From the NCBI GenBank assembly GCA_030248295.1, contig JASANH010001389.1, positions 248,001-312,000 on the forward strand: 64,000 bases of DNA. Direction: 5' to 3'. The DNA is from Mesodorylaimus sp. YZB2_4 (lineage: Eukaryota > Nematoda > Enoplea > Dorylaimida > Dorylaimidae). Numbering within the stretch: position 1 is the stretch's first letter; every line of letters begins with the position of its first letter. Made by a program: the position numbers and the translations under genes. Under the pieces are notes generated by a model that searched no databases, was not told the origin of the DNA, and worked only from the letters and a program-made list of their open reading frames with translations. Shown here piece after piece: positions 46,060 through 58,415 of the stretch.

Positions 46060-46800
46060 TCACAACTGATAAATGGTCGTCATATGCACTGGACCAATCG
46101 TTGATGATAAGACGGAGAGCGTCTCCTGGGCAAGCTCCAAATTCTCGATGTCAGCCTGCAAAATCGTATTCCATGCCTGACAGGCGTTTTCCAACTTGGA
46201 TCGAATACAAGCCGAGTACACCGCTCCAAGAACGTGAGGTGATGCGTGCCGACCAAGTTTGCGACGAAGTGCACCCAACATTCTTCGTGCACAAGAGAAA
46301 TGTTCGCCACGTGCACAGAAAATTTCATGTCCGCCGACATTGTGACCCCGTGACGTCATCCACGAAGACAAGCCGCTGTCCATCAAGGGTCAATGCAGCC
46401 ATGCGGTCGAAGGGGACATGGGTGTACCGAAACGCAATGGCCTGACTTTTCGACGCATTAAAGTCCAGACCAAATAAGTGAAACCAGTCGCACAAAAAAG
46501 GTTGAATCGCACTTTCGTCGCGCTCCATAGAAGGCAATGGGACAAGTAAGCATGCATCGTCCGCGTAACACTGGAGTCGAAAATCAGAAAATTTCGATGA
46601 GAAGGCTCGCAATAACGGGTCATAAATAAAAGAGGGCCAAGCACGCTCCCTCGTGGTACGCCAGATACCACCCGTTCCCGCCTGGATGCACAGTCTTTCG
46701 CACTAACATACTGTTGACGATCTTTCAAATACGAGTAAATCCAGCTGATTAATTTGGTAGGAACTCGATGCTGATATTACCGCAATACCAGCATCGAGTT
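46060..46800 (-). mobile_element. 5'-truncated non-LTR retrotransposon (LINE) fragment
   Basis: Minus-strand frames contain RT motifs of jockey/CR1-like LINEs: KLISWIYSYLKDRQQYVS, GVPRGSVLGPLLF, the catalytic box YADDACLL, and the downstream ACIRSKLENACQAW with a helix near the end. The pieces lie in different frames (frameshifts), so it is dead. It is truncated on its 5' side at the foldback at 46736-46826. The exact clade is not resolved. Confidence 0.8.
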
Positions 46801-46826
46801 CCTACCAAATTAATCAGCTGGATTTA
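46736..46826. repeat. Perfect 38-bp inverted repeat at LINE 5' truncation
   Basis: 46736-46773 and 46789-46826 are exact inverted complements around the 15-nt spacer ATATTACCGCAATAC. The arm is LINE RT coding sequence, so the right arm is an inverted duplicate of it. Twin-priming or 5' inversion during LINE insertion can make such structures. Confidence 0.88.
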
Positions 46827-48260
46827 AGTAAGGCGGAACTGCGGAACTCCGTCAAATGCTTTTCTGCACGTCCGTCTTTTGGCAGGTCACTGATTCTGGC
46901 AGCAAACCAGAATTTGTCTGCCCTGCGAAAGGGGCCTAACTTATCAAAGCACCTTGCCCCCTCACCTTCCGACAAATCAATGCACTGCAGCCTTCTGAAT
47001 TTGGGCTCATTTGCTAGTTCTGCCTCCATCTTTCACAATTCACTTTATACAAGTCCGCTTTTTCACAAGGGCCACAAAAGTCGTGGTGGAACGCTCGTTC
47101 GTCAGGCTTGCGGCTTATTGCCCATAATTACGCGTTTTCAGTGAACGGCCCGCAGGATCCTTGTGACCTGGCATCTCTCACACTTGCACTTCTAACCAGT
47201 GAGTTCGTTTGTGGTTAAACGCGGATACTCTTAAAATAGACACTTGTGACGCTTGTAACACTTGCAAGCGCCTCGGTGAAACTGGCTCTGGTGGGACAAA
47301 CACATTGGCTGAGGCTGGGTCGCATGGTAGCCACAGTAGCCTTACTTTTCATTTGTCAAATTTGTCAAATCCTTGTTTGGCTGTGAATAAGCTGGCCTGT
47401 CGTTTAAGGTGCTCCAGTTTTTCCTGTTACGCTCTTTGAATGGCAAATCATACGAAAAATACCGTGCCCAGCGGATTCAGTTCTGGCCACTGGAACGTCA
47501 CGTCTCGCCGTTGTGATACCGAGAGTTGCAAATGCTCCAGACTTTTTTGTGCAATGTCCATGCCGCCACCTTTTCTGACAAGAGTCGATAGCAGTTGATA
47601 AAGCAGAGGTTCGACGTCATTTACGTACTTATAGAGAGGCTGGGCTCCTCTAAGGATCGGTCCTCAACGTCAGAGGTCGGTTTGGAAGACCATAATTACC
47701 CCCTTGACCTTGCACGTCCGGCAGTGGGTAACGCACAGTCGAGCACATAACGTGCTGTAAAGTAGATCCGTGGAACTCACCAATGCAGTTCCTTCCTGTC
47801 ACTACCTTTGCTGTCCGCTGTGCCCCGCTGTCCCTTGCTCATTCTCTACTTGTCATGATGCTGATTGTTCTCGGTATATTTACCCTACTTATACTCGTAC
47901 TTGTCATACCAGTACAGACCAAATGGTTCCTGCTTTTCAGCAATCATTTCCACCTTTGTCTTGGCCTCTGCTACTGATCCGACCGCAACTTCCGCGAAAC
48001 CAACGTCGTCTGCAAAGACGGCATTGCTGCCAAACGAGACGACGATAGTCACTAGCCGCTTGCGAACTGACCACGAGACAACTAGCCCATCGTCAGGAGC
48101 AAATGAGACCGGGAAGATTTCTAGGCGATATCAAAGAAAAGAAGAGAACGGTAACTATTTTACGATTAAATTGAAGCTAAAGTCAGTTAGGCAGGGCCCT
48201 GCGAGAACTCGGTTATGATTCGAGCGCTTTTGGGGTCAAGCTTTTGCATCCTTACTGAGG
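46827..48260. other. Intergenic region, weak ORFs only
   Basis: A frame from 47783 starts with a strongly hydrophobic stretch (LVMMLIVLGIFTLLILVLVI) and could be a signal-anchor exon, but I could not find a partner exon in phase. A minus-strand frame at 46814-47029 may belong to the LINE. Nothing else is supportable. Confidence 0.35.
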
Positions 48261-49095
48261 CCGCAGTCGCACTAGGTCCTATAACCGTTCTCGATAAATT
48301 ATTCCTCGGTCGCACTACTGGTCGAGAATCGTTCTCATTCTAGTGCGACTTTGCATCTCTTCTCGCGAGAGTCGTTCTAGAATTGATCTCGGGGGTAGAA
48401 ATTTTTTCAAATGGGTCCCAGGCGGGGGAGAATAACTAGAGGGGAGAGGATTTCCAGAGGGGAGAGGATTTCTAGAGGGGGGAGAATAAAACTGAAACAT
48501 TTTCCAGATGCCACTATAGAAAGATAGACAACCTAACGCTTGCCAAAAGTACTGCTAACTTTGTTTATTTCAATACTTCTCTTCCCGTATTCATTCATGG
48601 GAATAGGAGCACCGAGTACTAGAGTAAGAAGCCATGATAGCAAATACGGCTAATGCGAGAGACAATTTGCGTGAGGAGGCGCTTCCTTTCGTAATAGATA
48701 CATGCCCCTGAGATTGCAACTCCAGATAGCGCACAGGCGAGGGGCAATTTTTTAAGCAGCTCAGACGGATTAATTATGTTTGGTAATTCTGCCCCACTTT
48801 TGCTTTTTTTCTTCCCTAAGTAACATGGGTCCTTTGCTTATTGACTTATCAGATAAGTCTACAGCAGATTCAAAGTCTGATGTGAAAGTTAAGTGGATAT
48901 TTAAAATATCAGCGCCAATGTGCAGACTTTTCTGGCGAGGAAAGACTTGAGAACCGTTCTAGATGCGATTTCGCCTAAAAAACTTGAGAGCAGTTCTCAT
49001 TCTGGTGCGATTTCAAGGGGAGAATGGTTCTCGAGATCAATTCTCGAGAACAATTCCAGAATCGTTCCTGAGAATGATTCGTAGTGCGACTGCGG
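48261..49095. mobile_element. TIR element with subrepeats
   Basis: CCGCAGTCGCACTA at 48261-48274 and TAGTGCGACTGCGG at 49082-49095 are inverted repeats. Inside each flank, shorter units (GTCGCACTA, GAGAACGGTTCTCG-like palindromes) are repeated. A tandem run of about 20 bp units (TAGAGGGGAGAGGATTTC) lies at 48436-48482. There is no transposase frame. Non-autonomous. Confidence 0.7.
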
Positions 49096-49260
49096 GCTGA
49101 CTGATGCTGACGTCATTTTCACTTTAAATAGCAGTTTCCCGATTTGGCAGTTGCGGTTCAGACGTTGGTGCATTTTATTGCGCTTGGTGATCTGTATTAG
49201 ACTCTTCACTTATAGGAGCCACGAATCGCGTATCGAATGATTCTTTTCTTTCACTTTAGA

Positions 49261-49729
49261 TAAGCCACTCGTGTTGATCGCGATTACCGTACATGTGATC
49301 ATAGTCTGTGTGCTTGGGTCGTCGGTGGTGGTTGTATGCATAGCCTGGCGTGATCATCGAGCCAGCAAAAAAGCTGCAGAGGAAGCGGCAGTAGCGAAGA
49401 AGAAACGCAAAGATCCTGTCCCAACGATCGTGAAAAAAGTGGTTACGATCGAGACTGTACCAAACGACGAAATCGAAGAAGTGGTCAAAAGCGCCAAAGA
49501 AATCAAGTCCCACGAAGCGTCAAAGAGAAGCCTTACGGCAGAAGCATCGGCTAATTTGCGCAGCAGTGATGAAGCCTCGAAACAAAGTATTGAATTGAAG
49601 AAGTCCGATGGCTGCAAGAAAAATGGTCCTATGGAGTCCTCAAAACTAGGAGCCGGTGAGTCGTCGAAAAAAACTGCTGGAACGGAAACCACAAATAAAA
49701 ATTCTGCTAAAGTTTCCGAAGGAAAATGA
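49261..49729 (+). CDS. 3' exon of a single-pass membrane protein with Lys/Ser-rich tail
   Basis: The open frame begins after a strong acceptor (TTTCACTTTAG ending 49260), needs one base from an upstream exon, and runs to TGA at 49729 (about 156 codons). One TM segment (VHVIIVCVLGSSVVVVCIAW) is followed by a stop-transfer basic patch and a long Lys/Glu/Ser-rich, low-complexity cytosolic tail. The upstream exon with the start was not found. I do not recognise the family. Confidence 0.45.
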
Positions 49730-50114
49730 CTGAAGTCAATGTTGGTGAACCAGTTTTGTAAGGCTATGAGGAACGAAGCTTTTTATCAGTGCTGCTTTGC
49801 CATGTTCTAGAACTGGTCTCATCGTCAGTAAATCACTCTACAGCGCGGTATTGACTGACATTTTTGCGAATTCTGAAAACCTTGGCTTTCTGCTTGCAAC
49901 TGCATCGAAACTCTTTGCAATCCAGCAGCTTTCGAGGCTGTCAAAATGGCAACGGGAGTAGCAAAGGCCGCCAATAATGCCTTGCGCAGCGAGAGCGTAG
50001 GCGGACGATTTTTAGAGGGCTGATTGCAGGTCTATTTGTCAACAAGTGCTTGAATACGTAAGGGCATGTGAGCTGATGCGCATGTATGCTTGATGTGTGT
50101 TCCCCTCGCCTCGG

Positions 50115-50284
50115 GGTCGTGGCCCAGTGGGTTAAGGCGTCTGCCTCTCACACTGGGTGCGCACTTACAGGGAAGGGTTCGACTCCCGCCTCGGTACAAA
50201 ATGATCGTCAATTATGGGCTCCTTAGCCCTCGAGTGCGCTGTATAGTGCTTGGCTATGGATAAAATATGACATGACATGACATG
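50115..50284 (+). repeat. tRNA-derived SINE (family A), copy 2
   Basis: GTCGTGGCCCAGTGGGTTAA is a good pol III A box, GGGTTCGACTCCC the B box. The element ends in (ATGAC)n. The head resembles a tRNA with a long variable arm, but the 3' half departs into SINE body, so it is not a tRNA gene. Closely matches 24213-24387. Confidence 0.88.
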
Positions 50285-50301
50285 TGTTCTGGAGGGCATG
50301 A

Positions 50302-51215
50302 GGAAAAGTCGCCCCCCCCCACAACTCGCCCCCACACAACTCGGCCCTCACAACTCGCCCCCCATGCAACTCGCCCCCGCCACAGCTCGCCCCCCACACA
50401 ACTCGCCCCCTGAGCCAAATCATTTTGGACCAACACTTGACTTGAGGTCAGCATTGGTGTCGAGTATCAAAGAGGCTATATGGGAGACCTTGGCAACTGC
50501 CAATTTTGGTTTCGAATCAGTAGGCTGTCGCTCTAAAAACTCTCTTAAAATACTGTTATTGGGAGCCTGATTATTTCGGAAATGGTGAATTTTGACCCGG
50601 GAAAAAGCATTCGAAAGCTCTTTTCAAGGGCTTCAAGATAGGCTGTCATTGATCAGAGCAAATACTCAACAGCTAAAATTATTGATTAGCTAAAATTGCC
50701 TAAATGGGGCGCAGTTATTGGCCATGTGCACAATTACTGGAATCCGTGGTGTAAAAACTCAGGTTATTTTATGATTTCTAAAAAAAATCAGTTATCAGAC
50801 AACGAAAAGGTTAGCCCAGCCAACCTACTCTAACCAGAAACCAAACCTAAAGCTATTAGCATGCTGGCTCCACAGAAGCTGAACTTCCTGTTCTAGTATC
50901 ACTGGGTAGGTGCTACACAGGTTATTTTATGATCGAATACGACGATCACGCAGTTTCCCAAGGCAACTGATTCCACAGATGAGCACACGAGAAAATAAAG
51001 CTTTGCTCATGCGCAGTACTCATGCTGTCACGACATGCCATCGGTTGGGTCTCTCAGTAACCCACTTAATTGTTTCATGACAACATAAATGTAATATAGA
51101 ATGAGTCAGGGGCGAGTTGTGTGGGGGCGAGCTGTGGCGGGGGCGAGTTGCAGGGGGGCGAGTTGTGAGGGGGCGACTTGTGGGGGGGGCGACTTGTGGG
51201 GGGGGCGACTTTTCC
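50302..51215. mobile_element. Foldback-type element with minisatellite TIRs
   Basis: Inverted terminal regions of about 114 bp (50302-50415 and 51101-51215) are built from a tandem 14-18 bp unit, ACAACTCGCCCCC on the left and its complement GGGGGCGAGTTGT on the right (about six and eight units). The outer ends GGAAAAGTCGCC and GGCGACTTTTCC match exactly. About 690 bp of AT-richer unique sequence lies between, without a transposase frame. It resembles Drosophila FB elements in architecture only. Confidence 0.8.
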
Positions 51216-52189
51216 GCAAACCGTTCTGGAGTGCGTGCAATTATTGATGTATAACGTACAGGTACCTTTCCAAAACTACAACACCAAAGGCGGATATGCG
51301 CACGCGAGGGTGAAGAGAGGCTACACAAAACAATTAACTCGACAACGAGTGGAACACTTTCCGGCAACTGCACCCCTAGCTTGATAGCAGACGCCTGACC
51401 CGCAAGCCCGCAAGCACATGGCCGCTGTCGCCGGTTTCTGGATTACTGAAACTCTGTTAGCCGCATGCGTGGTGTACTGTGAAGATGTCCAGAGTGATGA
51501 TCAGTGACTGTGAGATGTCACCTAGTCGTCACCCCATTAAGCGTTATTGCTACTATTCGTATCGTGTTTGTTCGTCAGCCCAAAACAGAGCATGCTTAAG
51601 AGAAGCTGCTAATCTGATGACGCAGTCTGTGACGTGACCACTCTGCTTTATTACACTTCTACACCATATCTAAGGACTGTTTATTCTCCCAAGACTAAGC
51701 GACCGGATAAAAAGCCAAGAGGGCTAGAATCGACCGATGACATATTATGGAAAGTCCGCTGCTTCTTCTGTGAACCGATCAACCGAAACGAATCGGGGCC
51801 GGACCAGATTTGCGTTTTTCTATATCTAAAATGGGGTAAGCAATTCAAGGCATTATGTGAAAATAAGCAGATGGAAAGTGCCAGGTGAAAAGCAGTGGTG
51901 AACTAGACTTACAGTATTCATCACGCTCGTACGGGTATCAATATTGCCGATACGGCCCTTCCGAATCGCATGACAGCAACTGGCGGGGCTCGCTTCCATA
52001 CAGACACATCTGTGCAAGGCGCTACATTATGCACGTGCTTAGTGCTCCAAGAAACTGCTTGGAGAGTGCCGTGCTATGCAGCTGCAAGAGTGATTTGTGG
52101 GCCTATGTTGAGTGCATATGAGGCTGTGACTGGCGAAACTACTGCGTGACGTATGTGGTCTCTTCTTGCTGTGCCTGTACACTGTATGA
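51216..52189. other. Intergenic gap
   Basis: No supportable gene. Short frames near 51634-51888 lack family features. Confidence 0.45.
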
Positions 52190-52648
52190 CTACAGGAGAG
52201 TGAGAGTCTTACCTTCGTCGTCGTCGATCATTCTTTTTCCGAACCGCATGACACCAGGCATGGACTTTTTACCAAATCGCATCACGCCGGGCATTGCTTT
52301 CTTACCGAAGCGCATGACCCCGGGCATGGCGCGTTTGCCAAAACGCAAAACGCCGGGCATATCGCCACGTTTGCCAAAGCGCATGACGCCAGGCATGCCT
52401 CGCTTGTTTTCTTCTAACGGTTCTAAACGCAAGGACTGTTTTAAGTCTTAGATTTTGTTGCATACCTCGCCTTACTTACCATCTTGATCGTTATCGTCGT
52501 CTTCGGCCAAAAAGATATCTGAAGAAGGAAAACCGATCAACGACGCTTCTTCGGATTGCGCAGCCTGATTGCTCTCCGCTCGGACCAAAATTGCGCACGC
52601 CAGAAAGGCCAAGAGGGCCACGACCGAGAGTCTATCGCTGAATGCCAT
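52190..52648 (-). CDS. flp-18: FMRFamide-like neuropeptide precursor, flp-18 type
   Basis: Exons 52648-52480 and 52446-52190, phase 1, giving 141 residues. Signal peptide ([20 protein letters not shown]), an acidic spacer, then five tandem copies of xMPGV(M/L)RFG each followed by KR or [30 protein letters not shown] twice and SMPGVMRFG. Gly is the amide donor, so the mature peptides would end PGVMRF-NH2 or PGVLRF-NH2. PGVLRFamide peptides are the flp-18 signature; they are NPR-family GPCR ligands affecting feeding, fat storage and locomotion in C. elegans. Four of five copies carry Met where most described flp-18 peptides have Leu. The intron between the exons would be only about 33 nt, shorter than its neighbours. 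A donor at 52212 would allow an alternative 3' exon. Confidence 0.9.
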
Positions 52649-54927
52649 TGTGTCAGAACTTGCCACCTTGGAAGCTAATGAGAGTCGAATGTGCCCTGTA
52701 AAAAAGACAAGTCATCAAGGACCGTGATGCGAGTCTTACTGTAGCAGCTTAGCTAACGGATATTGGCGAGACTAAGCTAAACTCGAGACCCTTTTTGACT
52801 GCTGATTGCAAAGTGAGGAAGCCTCTTTATAAGACCCGCTGCTATCTAATAGAGTTAGAAGAGCGTGGGCGCGTTTTGAGGTAACCTTGGCAAAGCTCTC
52901 TCCAAGATCAGGCCGCGACCAGCAGGGCGTGTCACATTTTGGCACATCCGTCATCGATAAGATTCTCAATCTAATAAAACGAATGTGGAGGCGTTTTACA
53001 AGCAAGTGAGCTGAAAAACCTTGCATTAGAAATGATAAATAGTCCATTCGCAAATGGTATCCCAGCCCGATGTGCCAATCACCACGCATTCGATTTTCCA
53101 ATGTGCGAAAGTAAAAATGTAATTTGTCGCAACCTTTACTTGACAATATTGAAATCGGGCATAGCCAATGAAGGTCCAGCACGGAGCACGATGCTTTGCT
53201 ACAGCTGGCCCTGAGCATGCTAAAATGCAGGAGATGAGCCAAAGGAACCAACAGGAAAAGGACGGAATTCTAATTGCGCTTGTCCACATGGACCACTCCT
53301 CAGGGCCAGTCGCTGCGACCTAAAAAAAGTGACAAGTTCAAATTAGCTCTCGCCATGACTAAAGCGACTCCAAGCTCCTAAGACGGAAAACAAGGTTCTG
53401 AAGAGGTCGGCTGAAGGCGTATGCTTCCCCGGCCCTGCCAACGAATGCAGGGCCTTCAAGGCAGCCATATGTTAATGATTGCGAGCATTGGGGACATGCT
53501 GACGGTATTTCGAAATGAAAAGTAGTGTGTCAATGGGTCAAGGTAGTGCAGTATGCTAAGTTATGAGTGTCGAAAATGCGAGGAATAGTAGAGTAAATTG
53601 TCGAACCACGCATCGTCAAAACAAAATGGCTGCGGAGGAAGTGCGCGGGTGCATCCCAGCTTGGGCCAAGAAGACCGCTTGAACTGCATGAGGTGTCCAG
53701 AGACCCCATTGAAACAACCGGTCAATCTTTTGTGTGGAGGCTCGTGGAGTCAAGGCAGTCAACGTTTGGGTAGCAATAGGTGCTTCGGGGCTGGAAACCT
53801 CTCTAACTCGCCAAACAGCAGTTAAAATATAGTCATGGATTTCAAAGATAATAAGGCAGTATTTTACCGTGACTATTCAATACAGGGCCGGGAAAAGGAC
53901 GAGCGACCCCTCTCGACCAATTCAAGAGTTTGTAATATTGCAATCACTGCTCATTTAATGAAAAAACTGTATCCAAACAAAAACTAGAAGATCTTAAAGC
54001 TCTCTTATCAGAGTCAAAATTACGCTGCTCCACTTTTTTTTCTTGTTGCTTCTTTTCTCTTTAACATTACTTCCAAAATTTTTCTGCATCCGTACTTTGC
54101 ATTAGTGTACTCGAGCGGCCTACTTGAGTGGCTACAGTTGGGTAGTGCTCACAGTATTGTACATTCAGGCAGCCAAGTCGAAAATGGCCACCAAAAACAT
54201 GATTTCAAGCATTAAGCAGCGCATTTTCCAAGTCCTTGCCTTCACTATCGAGCTTTAGGGTGAAGCTGCTGGCTCAAACGTAGCTTTCAGTGAATGCTTG
54301 AATGCTCTTCTCCGTTTTTGCTAGCAGATGAAGACGAGATAGATCAGACCTAAGGGGCACTAACCTCCTATTGTCAGTCTTACGCCCTGGGAGTCATGCC
54401 ACGTGACCTCATTCGTACATTAGACGCAAAGAAAGGGCGACCTCGAACAGAAAATATTTTATGCCCTTAACAGGCTCAACTTCTTTCCTTGGCGACTCTT
54501 CAATCTTACTGGTCATGATGGCTCCCGCGGGAAGTCGAATCAGAAACAGAATCGTTGGTAAGAACATGACACTGACACTTTTATTTGACCTTCACCGAGT
54601 CACTCAACCAACGTACATCTTTATCGATTCGATTATTATCGCTAAGCTTTCGTCTTGTCCAAGGAGTGTCCATGGGCAAGAAGGCAATGCAAAGCGGACT
54701 CGGAGGGAACAATTAGATATCGGCTTTCAATCTATTCCAGCCAATCATTCGCATCTTGTTACGTGCACGTGGGACTCCCTGTCACACATGGACACGATAT
54801 CCGATGAGAGAGAAACCTGATATGGCAGCCCCGCCCTCGCCCTCTAGCTCCTCATAACCGTCTTAGCCAAACCTCACTCGACTAGTTTCGATCATTTTCT
54901 GCTAGCTGGCTGTCAGAAGGGTTAGCA
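52649..54927. other. Intergenic gap
   Basis: No gene could be supported. ORFs are short, without motifs. No clear repeats noticed. Confidence 0.45.
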
Positions 54928-55769
54928 ATGACCAGTGCCCGTTGGTTTCTCCTTATTGGGCTAACATGCAGCCTGTGCATATTTTCCAAGGCTAGTGCTT
55001 TCGATGAGGGAGACGACAAAAGTAAGGCCGCCCGCCTTAGTGAAAGTTTTGTGTGTATTGGCCATACGTGAAGCTGGATCGTCTAGGGCTCGGATTGGGT
55101 AGGTGGGTCATATTGATGCCTTATCACATCACTAAACGCAAGGCGAATGGACATTATGCTTCCCCAGACGCGATACGAGCACTTGCAGGTCAGTGCGCAA
55201 CCAGTTTGAGGCAGACTCCAAACCCACCAAACCACTAGCCTCCTTATCTCCCGCTCGATTTGTGTCCTCCTCCCCAAGTTATTCGAACGCATGGCCCCGT
55301 GACCATGTGGCAGCTTAACCCACTGTCCCCGTCTCCTCTTGTCAGGCTCCCACGTAAGAAAAGGGAACCTGGAAAGTGTGGTTGATGAAGGGGATAGCTG
55401 GAGGTGAAAGGAATGCGCGAGAGTGAGTCGGTCAGTTGGGTGAAGTGGAAGCGCCCCGAGATTTGCCTAACATTCTAATCAAACACGCTTTCCTTTAGTC
55501 GAACTTGACAAACGACGCAACATTTACCGCAACTTCTATCGTTTTGGTCATGCTGTTCCTATTTCACGGGGCACCGTTTTCGTGGGTCAAACGCAGAACA
55601 GACTCACGGACGCCAGAATGCCAACTGGCTCGCGTCTCTGGAAACGTTTCGAGGAACCAGGTAAGCATTGTTTGTCCTGCTCCCTCACCTCAGCTCATCT
55701 TCTGTTTTAGACTACCCCATCCTTTCCCAGTACCATCTTGGCCAAAAGTGGTTCGGATGGCGCCGTTGA
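54928..55769 (+). CDS. Secreted peptide precursor, YRFG-x4-ISRG family member 2
   Basis: Exons 54928-55021, 55499-55660 and 55711-55769 join in phase (104 residues). Signal peptide (RWFLLIGLTCSLCIFSKASA), acidic stretch DEGDDK at the first intron, dibasic LDKRR, then NIYRNFYRFGHAVPISRG, TVFVGQ and further mono/dibasic sites including LWKRF; the C-terminus ends KWFGWRR. It shares with the 45-kb gene the first-intron phase and the (Y/F)YRFGxxxxISRGxx(Y/F)V core. The first intron is 477 nt. No amidation Gly-Lys/Arg follows RFG here (GHA), which argues against a simple RFamide and for a longer conserved peptide. I do not recognise the family. Confidence 0.68.
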
Positions 55770-56403
55770 TCACGCCCCAGTAATAACTCATCAAATCACA
55801 GATCACTTTTATGCTTTGCGTATTCAAACTTTGAGCTGCTCTCTTTACAGTACCACTGCTATTGCTTTGTGTCACACCACTTGTTCCCACCGAGACCATC
55901 ATACGACTCTATTGCATATGCAATCATGCACAATATGTATGGTAACGCAGTAAAAATCACCAACGCACCCACGAGTTATCTCACTAACCACTGCCATGCT
56001 TAAATATGTATATCGAAAGACGAGAACGCCTCGCCTTGCACAAATCAATACGTAACACCGTGCAAGCGCTAAATCAAGAGTTAGCCAAACACAGCACCTG
56101 AGCATTCATCGTTCTGCATTCACTAAACTCCAAAATACGTCCCTTCTTTCTAATGATCCCAAGAATCAGATGGCTGGAAGTCAGTGAGTAATCAACTAGA
56201 GACAAAATAGCAACCCGCCGTTATACAAACATTCCTACTAAACATCCAATTAAACACAACTGCGTAAGTAGAGAAATGAAAAAACCACTCCCAAGTGAGT
56301 CCAGCCTAATTCCCTAGCTCTATCACAAACCATATAAATATTGCGAGACTCGATTTCAAAATGGCGACTGGTGATGCAACACATACACAAACCGAATACA
56401 CCC
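55770..56403. other. Intergenic gap
   Basis: No gene seen between the peptide gene and the 3' end of the PACSIN gene. Confidence 0.5.

Positions 56404-58415
<2,012 letters not shown>

Noticed and set aside
50277-50570. ORFs on both strands rich in Pro/Thr or Gly/Val
   Set aside because: They are translations of the GGGGGCGAGTTGT minisatellite TIRs.
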